48,180 bases of DNA. It comes from an uncultured Pelagibacteraceae bacterium (GTDB lineage Bacteria; Pseudomonadota; Alphaproteobacteria; Pelagibacterales; Pelagibacteraceae). Where the stretch lies: positions 1-48,180 of the forward strand of contig CACPJP010000005.1 of the NCBI GenBank assembly GCA_902634325.1. Reading direction: 5' to 3'. Position 1 is the stretch's first letter; each line of letters opens with the position of its first letter. Below the pieces are notes generated by a model, which was not told the DNA's origin, searched no databases, and saw nothing but the letters and a program-made list of their open reading frames with translations. Below are positions 32,031-40,579 of the stretch, piece after piece. The translations under genes and the position numbers were made by a program.

Positions 32031-32619
32031 TATATTTTTTTCTATTTAACTTATCTCTACACATCGTGAGCTGTTTTCTATAAGTGGAAGCAATATCCTT
32101 TACAGATTTTGCGTATATGATTGCTTTTTTGTCTTTTGAATAGTTTTTATAATCCCCCCAGCCTTTGTAATAAGCTAGATATTGTCGGTAAGCATCATTC
32201 TTGGGTATCTTCAATAATTTATGAGTTTTATTTACATAATAACCAATAAAATCGACTGAGTCTTTAAATCTTGCTCTGGTCGCTAATTTATTGCCAGTTT
32301 CTCTTTTATACTGTTCCCACGTACCCTTAACGGCTTGAGAATAACCAAAAGAACTTGATTTACGCTTATAAGGAATAACTTTAAATAATTTATACCTAGG
32401 TGGTTTTGCAAGCCAATTAAAATCACTTTCCTTTTTTACAAATGCTAGCTGAATGTAAATAGGAACACCCCATTTCTCTTCAACCTTTTTGGTGTGCTTG
32501 TACCATAAGTATCGATCCTGAAAGATCGCACAGCTATTTTTAGTATTTTTAGGAACAGAGGAACAGGCAGCAACAAAGAATAATAAAATTAATAAATAAA
32601 AATTTGTTTTTCGAATCAC
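32020..32619 (-). CDS. Lytic transglycosylase-like lipoprotein
   Basis: 199 aa. The lipoprotein signal ends in FVAAC (Cys19). The SLT domain shows the catalytic glutamate in FVKKESDFNW, then SSFGYSQAVKGTWEQYK and YLAYYKGWGDYKN, matching the ES...GLMQ...TA...YN order in modified form. The protein would be anchored in the outer membrane and cut glycan strands between MurNAc and GlcNAc. Confidence 0.85.
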   Translation of the reverse strand: MIRKTNFYLLILLFFVAACSSVPKNTKNSCAIFQDRYLWYKHTKKVEEKWGVPIYIQLAFVKKESDFNWLAKPPRYKLFKVIPYKRKSSSFGYSQAVKGTWEQYKRETGNKLATRARFKDSVDFIGYYVNKTHKLLKIPKNDAYRQYLAYYKGWGDYKNYSKDKKAIIYAKSVKDIASTYRKQLTMCRDKLNRKKYIIY

Positions 32620-32654
32620 TCAATGATTATAAATCATCTATTTTCTTCAAACTA

Positions 32655-33134
32655 TTAAGAAATTTTTTTTTTTGATTTGTTTTTTCTAAAATCCCACGGA
32701 AATTCAAATTGCATAATCCACATGCCAATCTTATTTTTTTTGGCATATTCTTCGTCCTTAACAAATTTTTTTGAATATTTTCTATAGGCAAACGCATAGC
32801 CATGTCTAACTAAAAAAGATGATAGGCTTTCTCCATTAACAAAACACTCGGCTAATGTTCTGCCATAACGATCTTTTCCCTCGCTAATACATTTAGGTGT
32901 TTCTTTGCCTATTTTTTTTTTGAGAAGAACCGTGGAGAATACTCCACAAAATACTTTTTCGTCACCATTAATACAGTCTTGATCATATTCGGGAGCATCG
33001 ATGCCTGCAAAACGAATTTTCTCTCCGTTAAGAACAATGGTGTCTCCATCGATAACTCTTAGGCTATCTGCAAACCCAACATTACAAAACAATAAACATA
33101 GAACGCTAAATAAAATCAGACTTAGCTTTTTCAT
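32655..33134 (-). CDS. Exported thermonuclease-like nuclease (SNase family)
   Basis: 159 aa from MKKLSLILFSV, with a Sec signal peptide ending at GFA. A further Met one codon earlier (33137) is possible. The staphylococcal nuclease motifs are complete: VIDGDTIVLNGEKIRFAGID with the catalytic Arg and the E of APEYDQ, plus the second Arg in DRYGRTLA. It should degrade DNA and RNA in the periplasm or outside, with calcium. Four cysteines suggest disulfides. Its start overlaps the DUF1476 gene by about 30 bp. Confidence 0.9.
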   Translation of the reverse strand: MKKLSLILFSVLCLLFCNVGFADSLRVIDGDTIVLNGEKIRFAGIDAPEYDQDCINGDEKVFCGVFSTVLLKKKIGKETPKCISEGKDRYGRTLAECFVNGESLSSFLVRHGYAFAYRKYSKKFVKDEEYAKKNKIGMWIMQFEFPWDFRKNKSKKKIS

Positions 33135-33414
33135 CAAATTCTTTCATTTTTTTTCTGATGTCTTCATCTGAGATATTGTGACCTTTTAGATCTGCTTGAA
33201 TTTTTCTGAAAACATCTTCATCCCCTGCTTCTTGAAAATCAGCTTTAATTACAGATTGAATATATTCTTTTTCCTTTTCTGAATCATATCCAAGTTTTTG
33301 GGAAGCCCACTGGCCAAGATATTTATTTCTTTTTGCAGCAACTTTGAATTTTAATTCTTCGTCGTGTGCAAATTTTTTCTCAAAGGATTTCTTTCGTTCG
33401 TCAAATTTTTCCAT
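33106..33414 (-). CDS. DUF1476 F1-ATPase inhibitor (zeta subunit) homologue
   Basis: 102 aa. The whole length matches DUF1476, the alphaproteobacterial zeta subunit that blocks ATP hydrolysis by F1Fo ATP synthase: MEKFDERKKSFEKKFAHDEE, then RNKYLGQWASQKLG and GDEDVFRKIQADL. The N-terminal helix is the inhibitory part. The family is nearly confined to Alphaproteobacteria, which supports the taxonomic assignment. It overlaps the VanZ-like gene by 14 bp. Confidence 0.93.
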   Translation of the reverse strand: MEKFDERKKSFEKKFAHDEELKFKVAAKRNKYLGQWASQKLGYDSEKEKEYIQSVIKADFQEAGDEDVFRKIQADLKGHNISDEDIRKKMKEFDEKAKSDFI

Positions 33415-33799
33415 TTTTCCACTTTCTATAAATAAATATTATAACAATGGCCAATAATGTTCCAAGTAAATTTGCAAAAAGATCTAAAGATTCAAAAGAT
33501 CTATTGGGTATAATTAAATGAGATAATTCTAATAGCAATGATAAAGCTATTAGAAAAATTGAGGTTTGCTTAAAACCGACTCCTCTCATGTAGCTAGTTA
33601 AACCAAGTATTGATAAATAAAAAAAAGCTAGCGTATGGTTGATTGATGTTCCGATAGGATTTGGAATCATGTCTGGTTGTTGGCTAAAATCTCCGTAAAG
33701 AAAATATCCAATTAGACTGCCTGGAAAAAGGTACAAAACTAATAAACCTATAAAAGAAAAATAATATAAATAACGAACTATACTGATTTTATAATCCAT
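33401..33799 (-). CDS. VanZ-like membrane protein
   Basis: 132 aa with four membrane segments; INHTLAFFYLSILGL and the block LLLELSHLIIPNRSFESLDLFANLLGTLL fit the VanZ-like family (conserved E...R...D..N..G). Function is unknown beyond a link to teicoplanin resistance in one member. It overlaps cutA by 22 bp and DUF1476 by 14 bp. Confidence 0.8.
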   Translation of the reverse strand: MDYKISIVRYLYYFSFIGLLVLYLFPGSLIGYFLYGDFSQQPDMIPNPIGTSINHTLAFFYLSILGLTSYMRGVGFKQTSIFLIALSLLLELSHLIIPNRSFESLDLFANLLGTLLAIVIIFIYRKWKNGKI

Positions 33800-34092
33800 T
33801 TTAAAAAATCTGGGTTGCCGTTTTTAATATCAAAAAAAATAACGCATGGAACTTCATGGCTATGTAATTTCTTAACGCTCTTAATAATTTTTTGAACATT
33901 TTTGTTCATTGTCTTGCCAACAACTAAAATTTCTTTTGCTTTTGTTACTTTTCCTTTCCAAGTAAATACTGAATCAACATTGTGAATAATGTTTGCACAA
34001 GCTACTAATTTCTTTTTTACAAGAAATGCAGCTATTTTGTGTGCTTCCTTTTTTTTCGGACAGGTAATATAAAAGAATTTAATACCCTTCAT
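33778..34092 (-). CDS. cutA: CutA1-like divalent cation tolerance protein
   Basis: 104 aa. LVACANIIHNVDSVFTWKGK and the final FDIKNGNPDFLKWI match the trimeric CutA1 fold, related to PII proteins. Role is putatively in copper and other metal tolerance. It diverges from gpmA across 35 bp of pure A/T except at the ends, which must hold both promoters. Confidence 0.92.
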   Translation of the reverse strand: MKGIKFFYITCPKKKEAHKIAAFLVKKKLVACANIIHNVDSVFTWKGKVTKAKEILVVGKTMNKNVQKIIKSVKKLHSHEVPCVIFFDIKNGNPDFLKWIIKSV

Positions 34093-34100
34093 ATTAATAA

Positions 34101-34114
34101 TTTAATATATTAAA
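34101..34114. promoter_or_regulatory. AT-only palindrome in the cutA/gpmA divergent spacer
   Basis: TTTAATATATTAAA is a perfect 14-bp palindrome in the centre of the spacer 34093-34127. It may be a pair of overlapping -10 boxes for the two divergent genes rather than an operator; AT-rich composition makes chance occurrence likely. Confidence 0.25.
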
Positions 34115-34127
34115 TATATTATATTCA

Positions 34128-34841
34128 ATGAGTAAACTCATAGCAATTAGACACGGACAGAGTACTTGGAATGCAGAGAATCGTTTCACGGGCTGGGTTG
34201 ATGTCGATCTATCAGAAAAAGGTGTGCAAGAAGCCGAAAAATCTGGAAAATTATTACAGGAGTTAAATATAAATTTTGATATCTCCTTTACCTCCTATCT
34301 TAAACGAGCAATAAACACATTAGAGATAGTGTTGAAAATTCTTGGAAAAGATAGCAAGTACACGAAAGCTTGGGAGCTTAACGAAAGACATTATGGAGCT
34401 CTAACAGGTTTAAATAAAGCCGAAACGAAAAAAAAACTAGGGGAAGAACAGTTTAAAAAATATAGAAGGTCCTGGGACATTCCTCCGCCGAATCTAGATA
34501 TGGATTCTAAATACAGTTCATACAAAGACCCCTTATATAAAGATCTAAAAAATATACCTAACACCGAATCTTTGAAAAATACTTATGACCGTGTTGTACC
34601 CTATTTCGAGAAACATATAGAAAAACATCTCAAACAAAACAAGAATATTATGCTTTCAGCGCATGGAAACACGATTAGAGCTCTAGGGAAAAAAATTTTT
34701 AATATATCTGACAAAAGTATTAATTTACTTGAAATACCAACGGGAAACCCTTTGGTAATTGATTTTGATAATTCAGGTAAGTTTTTAAACGCAAAATATT
34801 TAGACGAATCTAGAAAAACCAAAATAATATCTAATCAATAA
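34128..34841 (+). CDS. gpmA: 2,3-bisphosphoglycerate-dependent phosphoglycerate mutase
   Basis: 237 aa. The catalytic histidine is H9 in AIRHGQSTWNAENRFTGWVD, the second is in MLSAHGNTIRAL, and WELNERHYGALTGLNKAE carries the substrate-binding residues. It interconverts 3- and 2-phosphoglycerate in glycolysis and gluconeogenesis. It sits immediately downstream of murU (convergent, 11-bp overlap), where addB is expected in many alphaproteobacteria. Confidence 0.95.
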   Translation: MSKLIAIRHGQSTWNAENRFTGWVDVDLSEKGVQEAEKSGKLLQELNINFDISFTSYLKRAINTLEIVLKILGKDSKYTKAWELNERHYGALTGLNKAETKKKLGEEQFKKYRRSWDIPPPNLDMDSKYSSYKDPLYKDLKNIPNTESLKNTYDRVVPYFEKHIEKHLKQNKNIMLSAHGNTIRALGKKIFNISDKSINLLEIPTGNPLVIDFDNSGKFLNAKYLDESRKTKIISNQ

Positions 34842-35529
34842 TTTTTTTATTTAGTTTTTTATATATTTTGTAGCTATTTATATGAAAAAATTTTTGCCTA
34901 CTAGTAACGCCGAAAAGTTCTTTGTTCTTTATTAAATCATCCCAAACTTTATTTATGGAAAAAGGTTTAATTTTTCTTTTTTTGAAAACTGATCTATCAA
35001 TAATTTGAGCTCCAGTAAAAATAAATTTGTTGTTTTTTTGTCTTAAAATTTGATTTTTAGAATTTAGGTTAAAATCACCCTTGAATGACCTGTCGTAACT
35101 TTTATTTTTTGACACCAAAAGCATAGTTGGTTTTTTATTTTTCAAATAAACTTTCTCAAGCTTTCTAAATTCCTTCTTGTATCCCTTTCTCCAAATAGTA
35201 TCTGGATTTAAAACAAGAAATATTTGTTTTTTAAATTTTTTTGATGCATTTAAAATTCCTCCGCCTGTATCTAAAATTTTGCCCTTCTCAACAATCACGT
35301 TTACTCTTGAAGTAAATTTCTTTCTTCTTATAAAGCTAACCATTTCTTTGTGAAGATGGTGAGCATTAACTACAACATGTTTAACACCTAAAGAGTTTAA
35401 AAATTTAATACTATTTTCTAATAAAGTTACACCTTTAATCTTAACAAGCGGTTTTGGAATTTTTTTCGTAATAGGACGCATTCTTTTTCCAAAACCTGCC
35501 CCCAAAATTATTGCTTTTTTTATTTTCAT
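34831..35529 (-). CDS. murU: MurU-like nucleotidyltransferase
   Basis: 232 aa. ILGAGFGKRMRPITKKIPKP is the NTP-binding loop of the sugar nucleotidyltransferase fold, with VVVNAHHLHKEM and LDTGGGILNASK following as in MurU. It makes UDP-N-acetylmuramate (or a related nucleotide-sugar) in the cell-wall recycling bypass with AmgK, whose gene overlaps by 4 bp. The trio tsaE-amgK-murU is conserved in Alphaproteobacteria. Confidence 0.88.
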   Translation of the reverse strand: MKIKKAIILGAGFGKRMRPITKKIPKPLVKIKGVTLLENSIKFLNSLGVKHVVVNAHHLHKEMVSFIRRKKFTSRVNVIVEKGKILDTGGGILNASKKFKKQIFLVLNPDTIWRKGYKKEFRKLEKVYLKNKKPTMLLVSKNKSYDRSFKGDFNLNSKNQILRQKNNKFIFTGAQIIDRSVFKKRKIKPFSINKVWDDLIKNKELFGVTSRQKFFHINSYKIYKKLNKKIID

Positions 35530-36518
35530 CTAAAATTTCTTTTTTTTCTTATTTTTTTATTTACAACTTTTTTAAGTATTATTTCTAAATTTTTAAAAAT
35601 TTTATTTTTCATTCTTAACTCAATTAAGTTCCATGTGTAAGGTAAATATTTTAAGTATTGTGGTTTATTATCTCTTTTAAAAAGTCTATAAAATATTCCT
35701 AGAATTTTTAAATTTCTCTGAATAGATAAAATATCAAAATCATTTTTTAATAAAATGATTTGTTTTTTTTTAATGGAACAATTTTTTAAATAATATTCAA
35801 ATGTTTTACTTTTTACTTGAGAAGGAACTTTAACCCTGACATCATCCACCAATGATACAAGATCATACATAGGATTGCCCAAAATAGCATCTTGAGTATC
35901 AATAACACCTAATTTTTTATTAGTCTGCATAATATTAGATACATGAAAATCTCTATGAACAATAAATTGATTTTTAAAAAAAATTTTTTTGTATAGTTTA
36001 TGCAATTCTTGTTTTATTATTTTTTTATATTTTAAAGATTTTTTTTTACCCAAAACTCCTGGGAGGTACCAATCGAAAAACAAATTTGATTCTTTGTGTA
36101 AGTTTGCTGTATTATAAGTTTTTAAACTGAAATATTTACTCGAACTAAATTTAATTTTTTTTACTGGCTTTATTTTTTGGATTTTTAATATTACATCAAT
36201 ACATTTCTTGTAAAGATTCAATTTATTTTTAGATTTTTTTATATGGTATAGAAGTGTATTATTCCCAAAGTCCTCTATTTCCATAATTCCTTCATTGAAA
36301 TGCTGGCTAATTAATTTTGGAGTATAAATTCCTTTTTTTCTTAAAAATCTATTGATTGCTGAATAAACTATAAGATTTTTAAAACGTTCCTTTTTAGCTG
36401 TTACAATAATTGAGGTTTTTTTTCCTTTATGAAGCCTAAAAAACTCTCTAAAGGAAGCATCGCTTCTAATTTTTTTAAGTTTAAATTGCATTGAATTTAA
36501 AATTTTTCCATTTTCCAA
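35526..36518 (-). CDS. amgK: AmgK-like anomeric sugar kinase
   Basis: 330 aa, aminoglycoside-phosphotransferase fold. FIVHRDFHVSNIM contains the catalytic Asp and Asn (HxDxxxxN), and GVIDTQDAILGNPMYDLVSL the metal-binding Asp. It phosphorylates N-acetylmuramate at C1 for MurU. The C-terminus is very Lys/Ile-rich, as is common in this genome. Its start overlaps tsaE by 38 bp. Confidence 0.85.
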   Translation of the reverse strand: MENGKILNSMQFKLKKIRSDASFREFFRLHKGKKTSIIVTAKKERFKNLIVYSAINRFLRKKGIYTPKLISQHFNEGIMEIEDFGNNTLLYHIKKSKNKLNLYKKCIDVILKIQKIKPVKKIKFSSSKYFSLKTYNTANLHKESNLFFDWYLPGVLGKKKSLKYKKIIKQELHKLYKKIFFKNQFIVHRDFHVSNIMQTNKKLGVIDTQDAILGNPMYDLVSLVDDVRVKVPSQVKSKTFEYYLKNCSIKKKQIILLKNDFDILSIQRNLKILGIFYRLFKRDNKPQYLKYLPYTWNLIELRMKNKIFKNLEIILKKVVNKKIRKKRNFR

Positions 36519-36936
36519 AACCTTGAAATTTTAACTTTCTACTTTCTTCACCAGTTTCGTAATAAAATGTAATTTCAAGCCTATTCTCAACTTTTTTTTT
36601 TATTTTCTCTGGCCATTCAACTATTGTTATTACATTTTCAGAGTTTTCAAAAATACCAAGCTGATCTACTTCTTTTGTAACTTCTAATCTATACAAATCA
36701 TAATGCATAACTTTAAGTGATTTTATTTCATACTCGTAGAGCAAATTAAATGTTGGGCTAAGAACTTCGGTTTTATTAACTTTATTTTTTTCCTGAAGTC
36801 CATTAATTAGACTTCTGGTAAAAGTTGTTTTTCCACTACCTAATTCTCCAAAAAGAAAAATGCAGTCTGTATTAGATAGATTTGACAAAATTTTTTTAGA
36901 AATAGTATCTATCTGAGATAAGTTATATTTTAACAT
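36481..36936 (-). CDS. tsaE: tRNA threonylcarbamoyladenosine biosynthesis ATPase
   Basis: 151 aa. CIFLFGELGSGKTTFTRSLI is the Walker A loop and EVLSPTFNLLYEYE and MHYDLYRLE are the other TsaE signatures. TsaE couples ATP hydrolysis to the TsaB-TsaD complex that makes the t6A base next to the anticodon of ANN-decoding tRNAs. It is followed by amgK and murU in an overlapping set and lies 10 bp after ahcY. Confidence 0.95.
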   Translation of the reverse strand: MLKYNLSQIDTISKKILSNLSNTDCIFLFGELGSGKTTFTRSLINGLQEKNKVNKTEVLSPTFNLLYEYEIKSLKVMHYDLYRLEVTKEVDQLGIFENSENVITIVEWPEKIKKKVENRLEITFYYETGEESRKLKFQGFGKWKNFKFNAI

Positions 36937-36946
36937 TGGCTACTTT

Positions 36947-38236
36947 TTAGTAGCGATAGCTGTCAGATTTAAACGGCCCCTTAGCGTCTACACTTATATA
37001 ATCTGCTTGATTCTTTGTAAGTTTAGTTAGTTTGGCTCCAACTTTGCCTAAATGAAGCATCGCAACCTTTTCATCTAAATGTTTGGGCAAAACATAAACT
37101 TTTTTTTCATAGTTTTTATAGTTATTCCAAAGCTCTATTTGGGCCATAACTTGATTAGTAAAAGATGCACTCATTACAAAACTAGGATGACCAGTTGCAC
37201 ATCCAAGATTTACCAATCTTCCTTCTGCTAAAAGAATAATTCGCTTTTTGTCTGGAAATTCTATTTCGTGTACCTGGGGTTTAATTTCAGTCCATTTATA
37301 GTTTTTTAATGCTTCTACCTGAATCTCATTATCAAAATGTCCTATATTACAAAGTATCGAGCGATCTTTCATTTTTCTCATATGGTCCGCAGTAACAATA
37401 TCTCTGTTGCCAGTTGCTGTAACAACTATATCCGCATCGCCTATAGCCTCATCCATTAATACTACTTCGTAACCTTCCATAGCAGCTTGTAAAGCACAAA
37501 TAGGGTCTGCTTCTGTTACCATTACCCTTGCACCACTTTGTCTCAAAGAGGCAGCACTTCCTTTGCCTACATCACCGAATCCCGCAACAATAGCTGTCTT
37601 ACCCGACATCATAACGTCGGTTGCCCTTTTTATTCCATCTACCAAGCTTTCTCTACAACCATATAAATTATCAAACTTAGATTTAGTTACCGAATCGTTA
37701 ACGTTGATTGCTGGAACTAAAAGTTTCTTTTGTGATTCCATTTTTTTCAATGCTTTAATTCCTGTTGTGGTTTCTTCTGACAATCCCTTAACCGATTTTA
37801 AAAGGTCTTTATAATCTTTGTGCATTAAAGCGGTAAGATCACCACCATCATCTAACAACATATTTGGTATCCAACCTTTTTTGCCTTCAATAGTTTTTTT
37901 AATACACCACCAATACTCTTCTTCGGTTTCACCTTTCCAAGCATAAACTGGAATTCCTGATTTTGCTATAGCGGCGGCGGCATGATCTTGAGTTGAAAAA
38001 ATATTACAAGAAGACCATCTTACATCAGCTCCTAACTCAACTAGAGTTTCAATTAAAACAGCGGTTTGAATTGTCATGTGCAGACATCCTAAAATTTTTG
38101 CTCCTTTTAAAGGTTTTTTTCCTTTATATTCTTTACGAAGTGCCATCAAACCTGGCATTTCTGACTCTGCTATTGAAATTTCTTTTCTACCAAATTCAGC
38201 TAAATTTATATCTTTAACCTTAAAATCTTCACTCAT
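36947..38236 (-). CDS. ahcY: S-adenosylhomocysteine hydrolase
   Basis: 429 aa. [20 protein letters not shown] and [18 protein letters not shown] form the substrate domain, [20 protein letters not shown] the NAD-binding Rossmann loop, and the C-terminal KSDSYRY the dimer tail reaching the neighbouring active site. It splits SAH to adenosine and homocysteine and so keeps SAM-dependent methylation running. In many relatives hprK and PTS genes lie between chvG and ahcY; here only 52 bp do. Confidence 0.97.
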   Translation of the reverse strand: MSEDFKVKDINLAEFGRKEISIAESEMPGLMALRKEYKGKKPLKGAKILGCLHMTIQTAVLIETLVELGADVRWSSCNIFSTQDHAAAAIAKSGIPVYAWKGETEEEYWWCIKKTIEGKKGWIPNMLLDDGGDLTALMHKDYKDLLKSVKGLSEETTTGIKALKKMESQKKLLVPAINVNDSVTKSKFDNLYGCRESLVDGIKRATDVMMSGKTAIVAGFGDVGKGSAASLRQSGARVMVTEADPICALQAAMEGYEVVLMDEAIGDADIVVTATGNRDIVTADHMRKMKDRSILCNIGHFDNEIQVEALKNYKWTEIKPQVHEIEFPDKKRIILLAEGRLVNLGCATGHPSFVMSASFTNQVMAQIELWNNYKNYEKKVYVLPKHLDEKVAMLHLGKVGAKLTKLTKNQADYISVDAKGPFKSDSYRY

Positions 38237-38288
38237 AAATAAAATCTTTTAACAATTTAATTTGTAGCAATCAAGGAATTGGTTCTTT

Positions 38289-39827
38289 CTACCCTCTTTT
38301 TGGAAGTTGTAATTCAATTTCAGCTCCACTTTTGACATCCGATCTATTAAAGGCTCTTACATTACCGCCGTGCATTTCAACTATACTTTTAACAATGTTT
38401 AGGCCTAAACCAGAATGTTCTCCAAATTTTTCAGGTCTATTACTGTAAAACCTTTTAAAAATTTTCTCAGTATTAATTTCACTAAAACCTGGGCCTATAT
38501 CTTTAATTTTGACAAATACAACTTCTTTATCATTTTCAATATCAATTACTATATTGCTATTTTTTGGACTGAAAGATACGGCGTTATCTAATAAGTTGGC
38601 TAGTACTTGTTGCAGTCTATTTTCTATCCCAAAAATCTCAACCTTATGTCCATTTAATTTTTTTCTATTAACTATAAACTTAATATTTTTTTCTGTTACA
38701 GAACTTGTATTGTTAAATTCATCTACAACATCTTTTATTAAACTGTCCATATGTAAAACTTTCATTTTCTCTCTAGATAAGGATGCTTCATCCTTAAGCA
38801 TCTTAGAATAATCTGTGATTAATCTTTCAATTCTTTGTACATCATGGATTAGAATTTTAATTAATTTAACTCTTTCTACTTTATCGGTTGTACCATCAAG
38901 TAACTCCGAAGCTCCTTTTAATGAAGCCAACGGATTTCTAATTTCATGAGCCAAATCAGCTGAAGAATTTTCTGCTCTTTGTGTTCTCTGTTGCAAATCA
39001 TTTGTCATATCATTTAATGATCTTGATAAAACACCCAATTCATCACTTCTATATAAAAACTTTTCGATTTTCCCCATTGATTCATCTTTTGCCTTAATGC
39101 TTTCTGCATATGCAACTAAACCTTCGATAGGTTTAAGAATGTAACGGTTTAAAAAAATTAAAAATATAAATATTACGACCGCTATTGCCAAAACAGTTCT
39201 CACAATAAAATTTTTTCTTTCCTCAACAGCAATCAAAATTTCATTTGCCTGTTCTGTAACCATAATATAACCCAAAACTTCTCCGCCAACATTTACGTCA
39301 TCTAAAGTTTTTACATAAAAATTGTCTCCCTCTTTACGCTCAAAGAATAAGGGATCATTGCTTTTTATATTCTTTATTAAATTTTTTATAGATATAGATT
39401 CGTCTAAAACTGTATCTGTATTAAATAAATTTTCTTTTTTTTCTTCGGATAAATTTTTTTCAATTTTATCCTCAACTACCGTTTCGGTTTTGGCAAAAAC
39501 ATTCTGATCTAAATCTAATACATTTGTATCCGCAACCAAGTTGCCTTTCAGATTATAAAATTGTACTCTTTCAAGATTCTGAAATAAAAATCTAGTTGAT
39601 AAAAGAAAATTCTTTAAACTTTCTTTTTCAAAAGCCAACTTAAGTCTCTCTATATGGTTTGATGTGTTATTTATAATCACAGAATGTTTTTCTGTTCGTT
39701 GTTTAACCAAATTTGGTTGGACTCCTTTCAAATAAAAAAAGGTAATCAATCCTAAAATTGTAAAAGCAAAAAAATTAAATAATAAGAATTTTCTTAAAAT
39801 CGAAGATGAATTTTTTACTAGCTTCAT
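38289..39827 (-). CDS. chvG: ChvG-type sensor histidine kinase
   Basis: 512 aa. Two membrane segments (about residues 13-30 and 210-225) flank a periplasmic sensor, followed by HAMP, dimerisation helix with the phospho-accepting His in DLAHEIRNPLASLKG, and the ATPase domain (N-box LLDNAVSFSPKN, GPGFSE, GLGLNIVKSIVE). It overlaps chvI by 1 bp. ChvG/ChvI pairs control envelope and acid-stress genes in Alphaproteobacteria. The sensor is shorter and more charged than in rhizobia, so the signal may differ. Confidence 0.88.
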   Translation of the reverse strand: MKLVKNSSSILRKFLLFNFFAFTILGLITFFYLKGVQPNLVKQRTEKHSVIINNTSNHIERLKLAFEKESLKNFLLSTRFLFQNLERVQFYNLKGNLVADTNVLDLDQNVFAKTETVVEDKIEKNLSEEKKENLFNTDTVLDESISIKNLIKNIKSNDPLFFERKEGDNFYVKTLDDVNVGGEVLGYIMVTEQANEILIAVEERKNFIVRTVLAIAVVIFIFLIFLNRYILKPIEGLVAYAESIKAKDESMGKIEKFLYRSDELGVLSRSLNDMTNDLQQRTQRAENSSADLAHEIRNPLASLKGASELLDGTTDKVERVKLIKILIHDVQRIERLITDYSKMLKDEASLSREKMKVLHMDSLIKDVVDEFNNTSSVTEKNIKFIVNRKKLNGHKVEIFGIENRLQQVLANLLDNAVSFSPKNSNIVIDIENDKEVVFVKIKDIGPGFSEINTEKIFKRFYSNRPEKFGEHSGLGLNIVKSIVEMHGGNVRAFNRSDVKSGAEIELQLPKRG

Positions 39828-40525
39828 TAATTAACATTCCACCTGTAACCACTACCATAACGAGTTTCTATTGATGAAAATTTTTCATCAATTTTCTTGA
39901 ATTTTTTTCTAATTCTTTTTATATGACTATCAATAGTTCGATCTTCGATGTCAGTATTTTCTTTATAAGCTATATCCATTAAATGTGCTCTTTCTTTAAT
40001 AACTCCAGGTCTTTTTGCCAACTCTTTAACAATTAAAAATTCTGTAGTTGTAAGTTTTTCTGGTAAAGATTTTCCACCCCATTCACATTCAAGTTGATTA
40101 GGATCTAGCTTCAGTTTGCCGTGAACTATTAAATTTTTAGAATCGTCAGTCATATTTGTTTTTTTTCTGAGTTGTAACCTGATTCTTTCTATTAAAACTT
40201 TGATCGAGAAGCCGCCTGATTTTTTTATATAATCATCTGCACCTAATTTTAAACCTAGTAATTCATCTACCTCTTCATCCTTTGAAGTTAAAAATATAAT
40301 TGGAATAGATAGTTTTTTTCTTATTCTTTGAAGCAATTCTTCGCCTGTTAATTTAGGCATTTTTAAATCAACTACTGCAAGGTCTGGTGGATTTCTTGAT
40401 AGCCCAACTAAAGCACTTTGCCCATCTATATAGGTCTGTACTTTATAACCTTCTCGTTCAAGTGCCATACTAATACTTGTGAGGATATTTCTGTCATCAT
40501 CAACAAGCGCAATAGTTTTCGACAT
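39827..40525 (-). CDS. chvI: ChvI-type OmpR-family response regulator
   Basis: 232 aa. The receiver has the acidic pocket at D9-D11 and phospho-acceptor D53 in AVVDLKMPKLTGEE, with T79/K101-equivalents in FLTSKDE and DDYIKKSG. The C-terminal winged helix includes LTTTEFLIVKELAKRPG and RTIDSHIKRIRKKFKKID. It is first of the chvI-chvG pair. It has its own consensus promoter in the short spacer after polA. Confidence 0.92.
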   Translation of the reverse strand: MSKTIALVDDDRNILTSISMALEREGYKVQTYIDGQSALVGLSRNPPDLAVVDLKMPKLTGEELLQRIRKKLSIPIIFLTSKDEEVDELLGLKLGADDYIKKSGGFSIKVLIERIRLQLRKKTNMTDDSKNLIVHGKLKLDPNQLECEWGGKSLPEKLTTTEFLIVKELAKRPGVIKERAHLMDIAYKENTDIEDRTIDSHIKRIRKKFKKIDEKFSSIETRYGSGYRWNVN

Positions 40526-40541
40526 AGTTAGTCCCAGTTAA

Positions 40542-40569
40542 TTTATAATAGTTTAAAATAAATTGTCAA
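40542..40569 (-). promoter_or_regulatory. Predicted promoter of chvI-chvG
   Basis: On the minus strand, TTGACA (40564-40569) and TATAAA (40542-40547) are spaced 16 bp. Initiation near 40535 would give a leader of about 10 nt before the chvI ATG at 40525. This is among the best consensus matches in the window. Confidence 0.5.
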
Positions 40570-40579
40570 AATTTAGGCA

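Noticed and set aside
38237-38288. SAH or SAM riboswitch in front of ahcY
   Set aside because: Only 52 bp are available and no G/C-rich paired elements are present.
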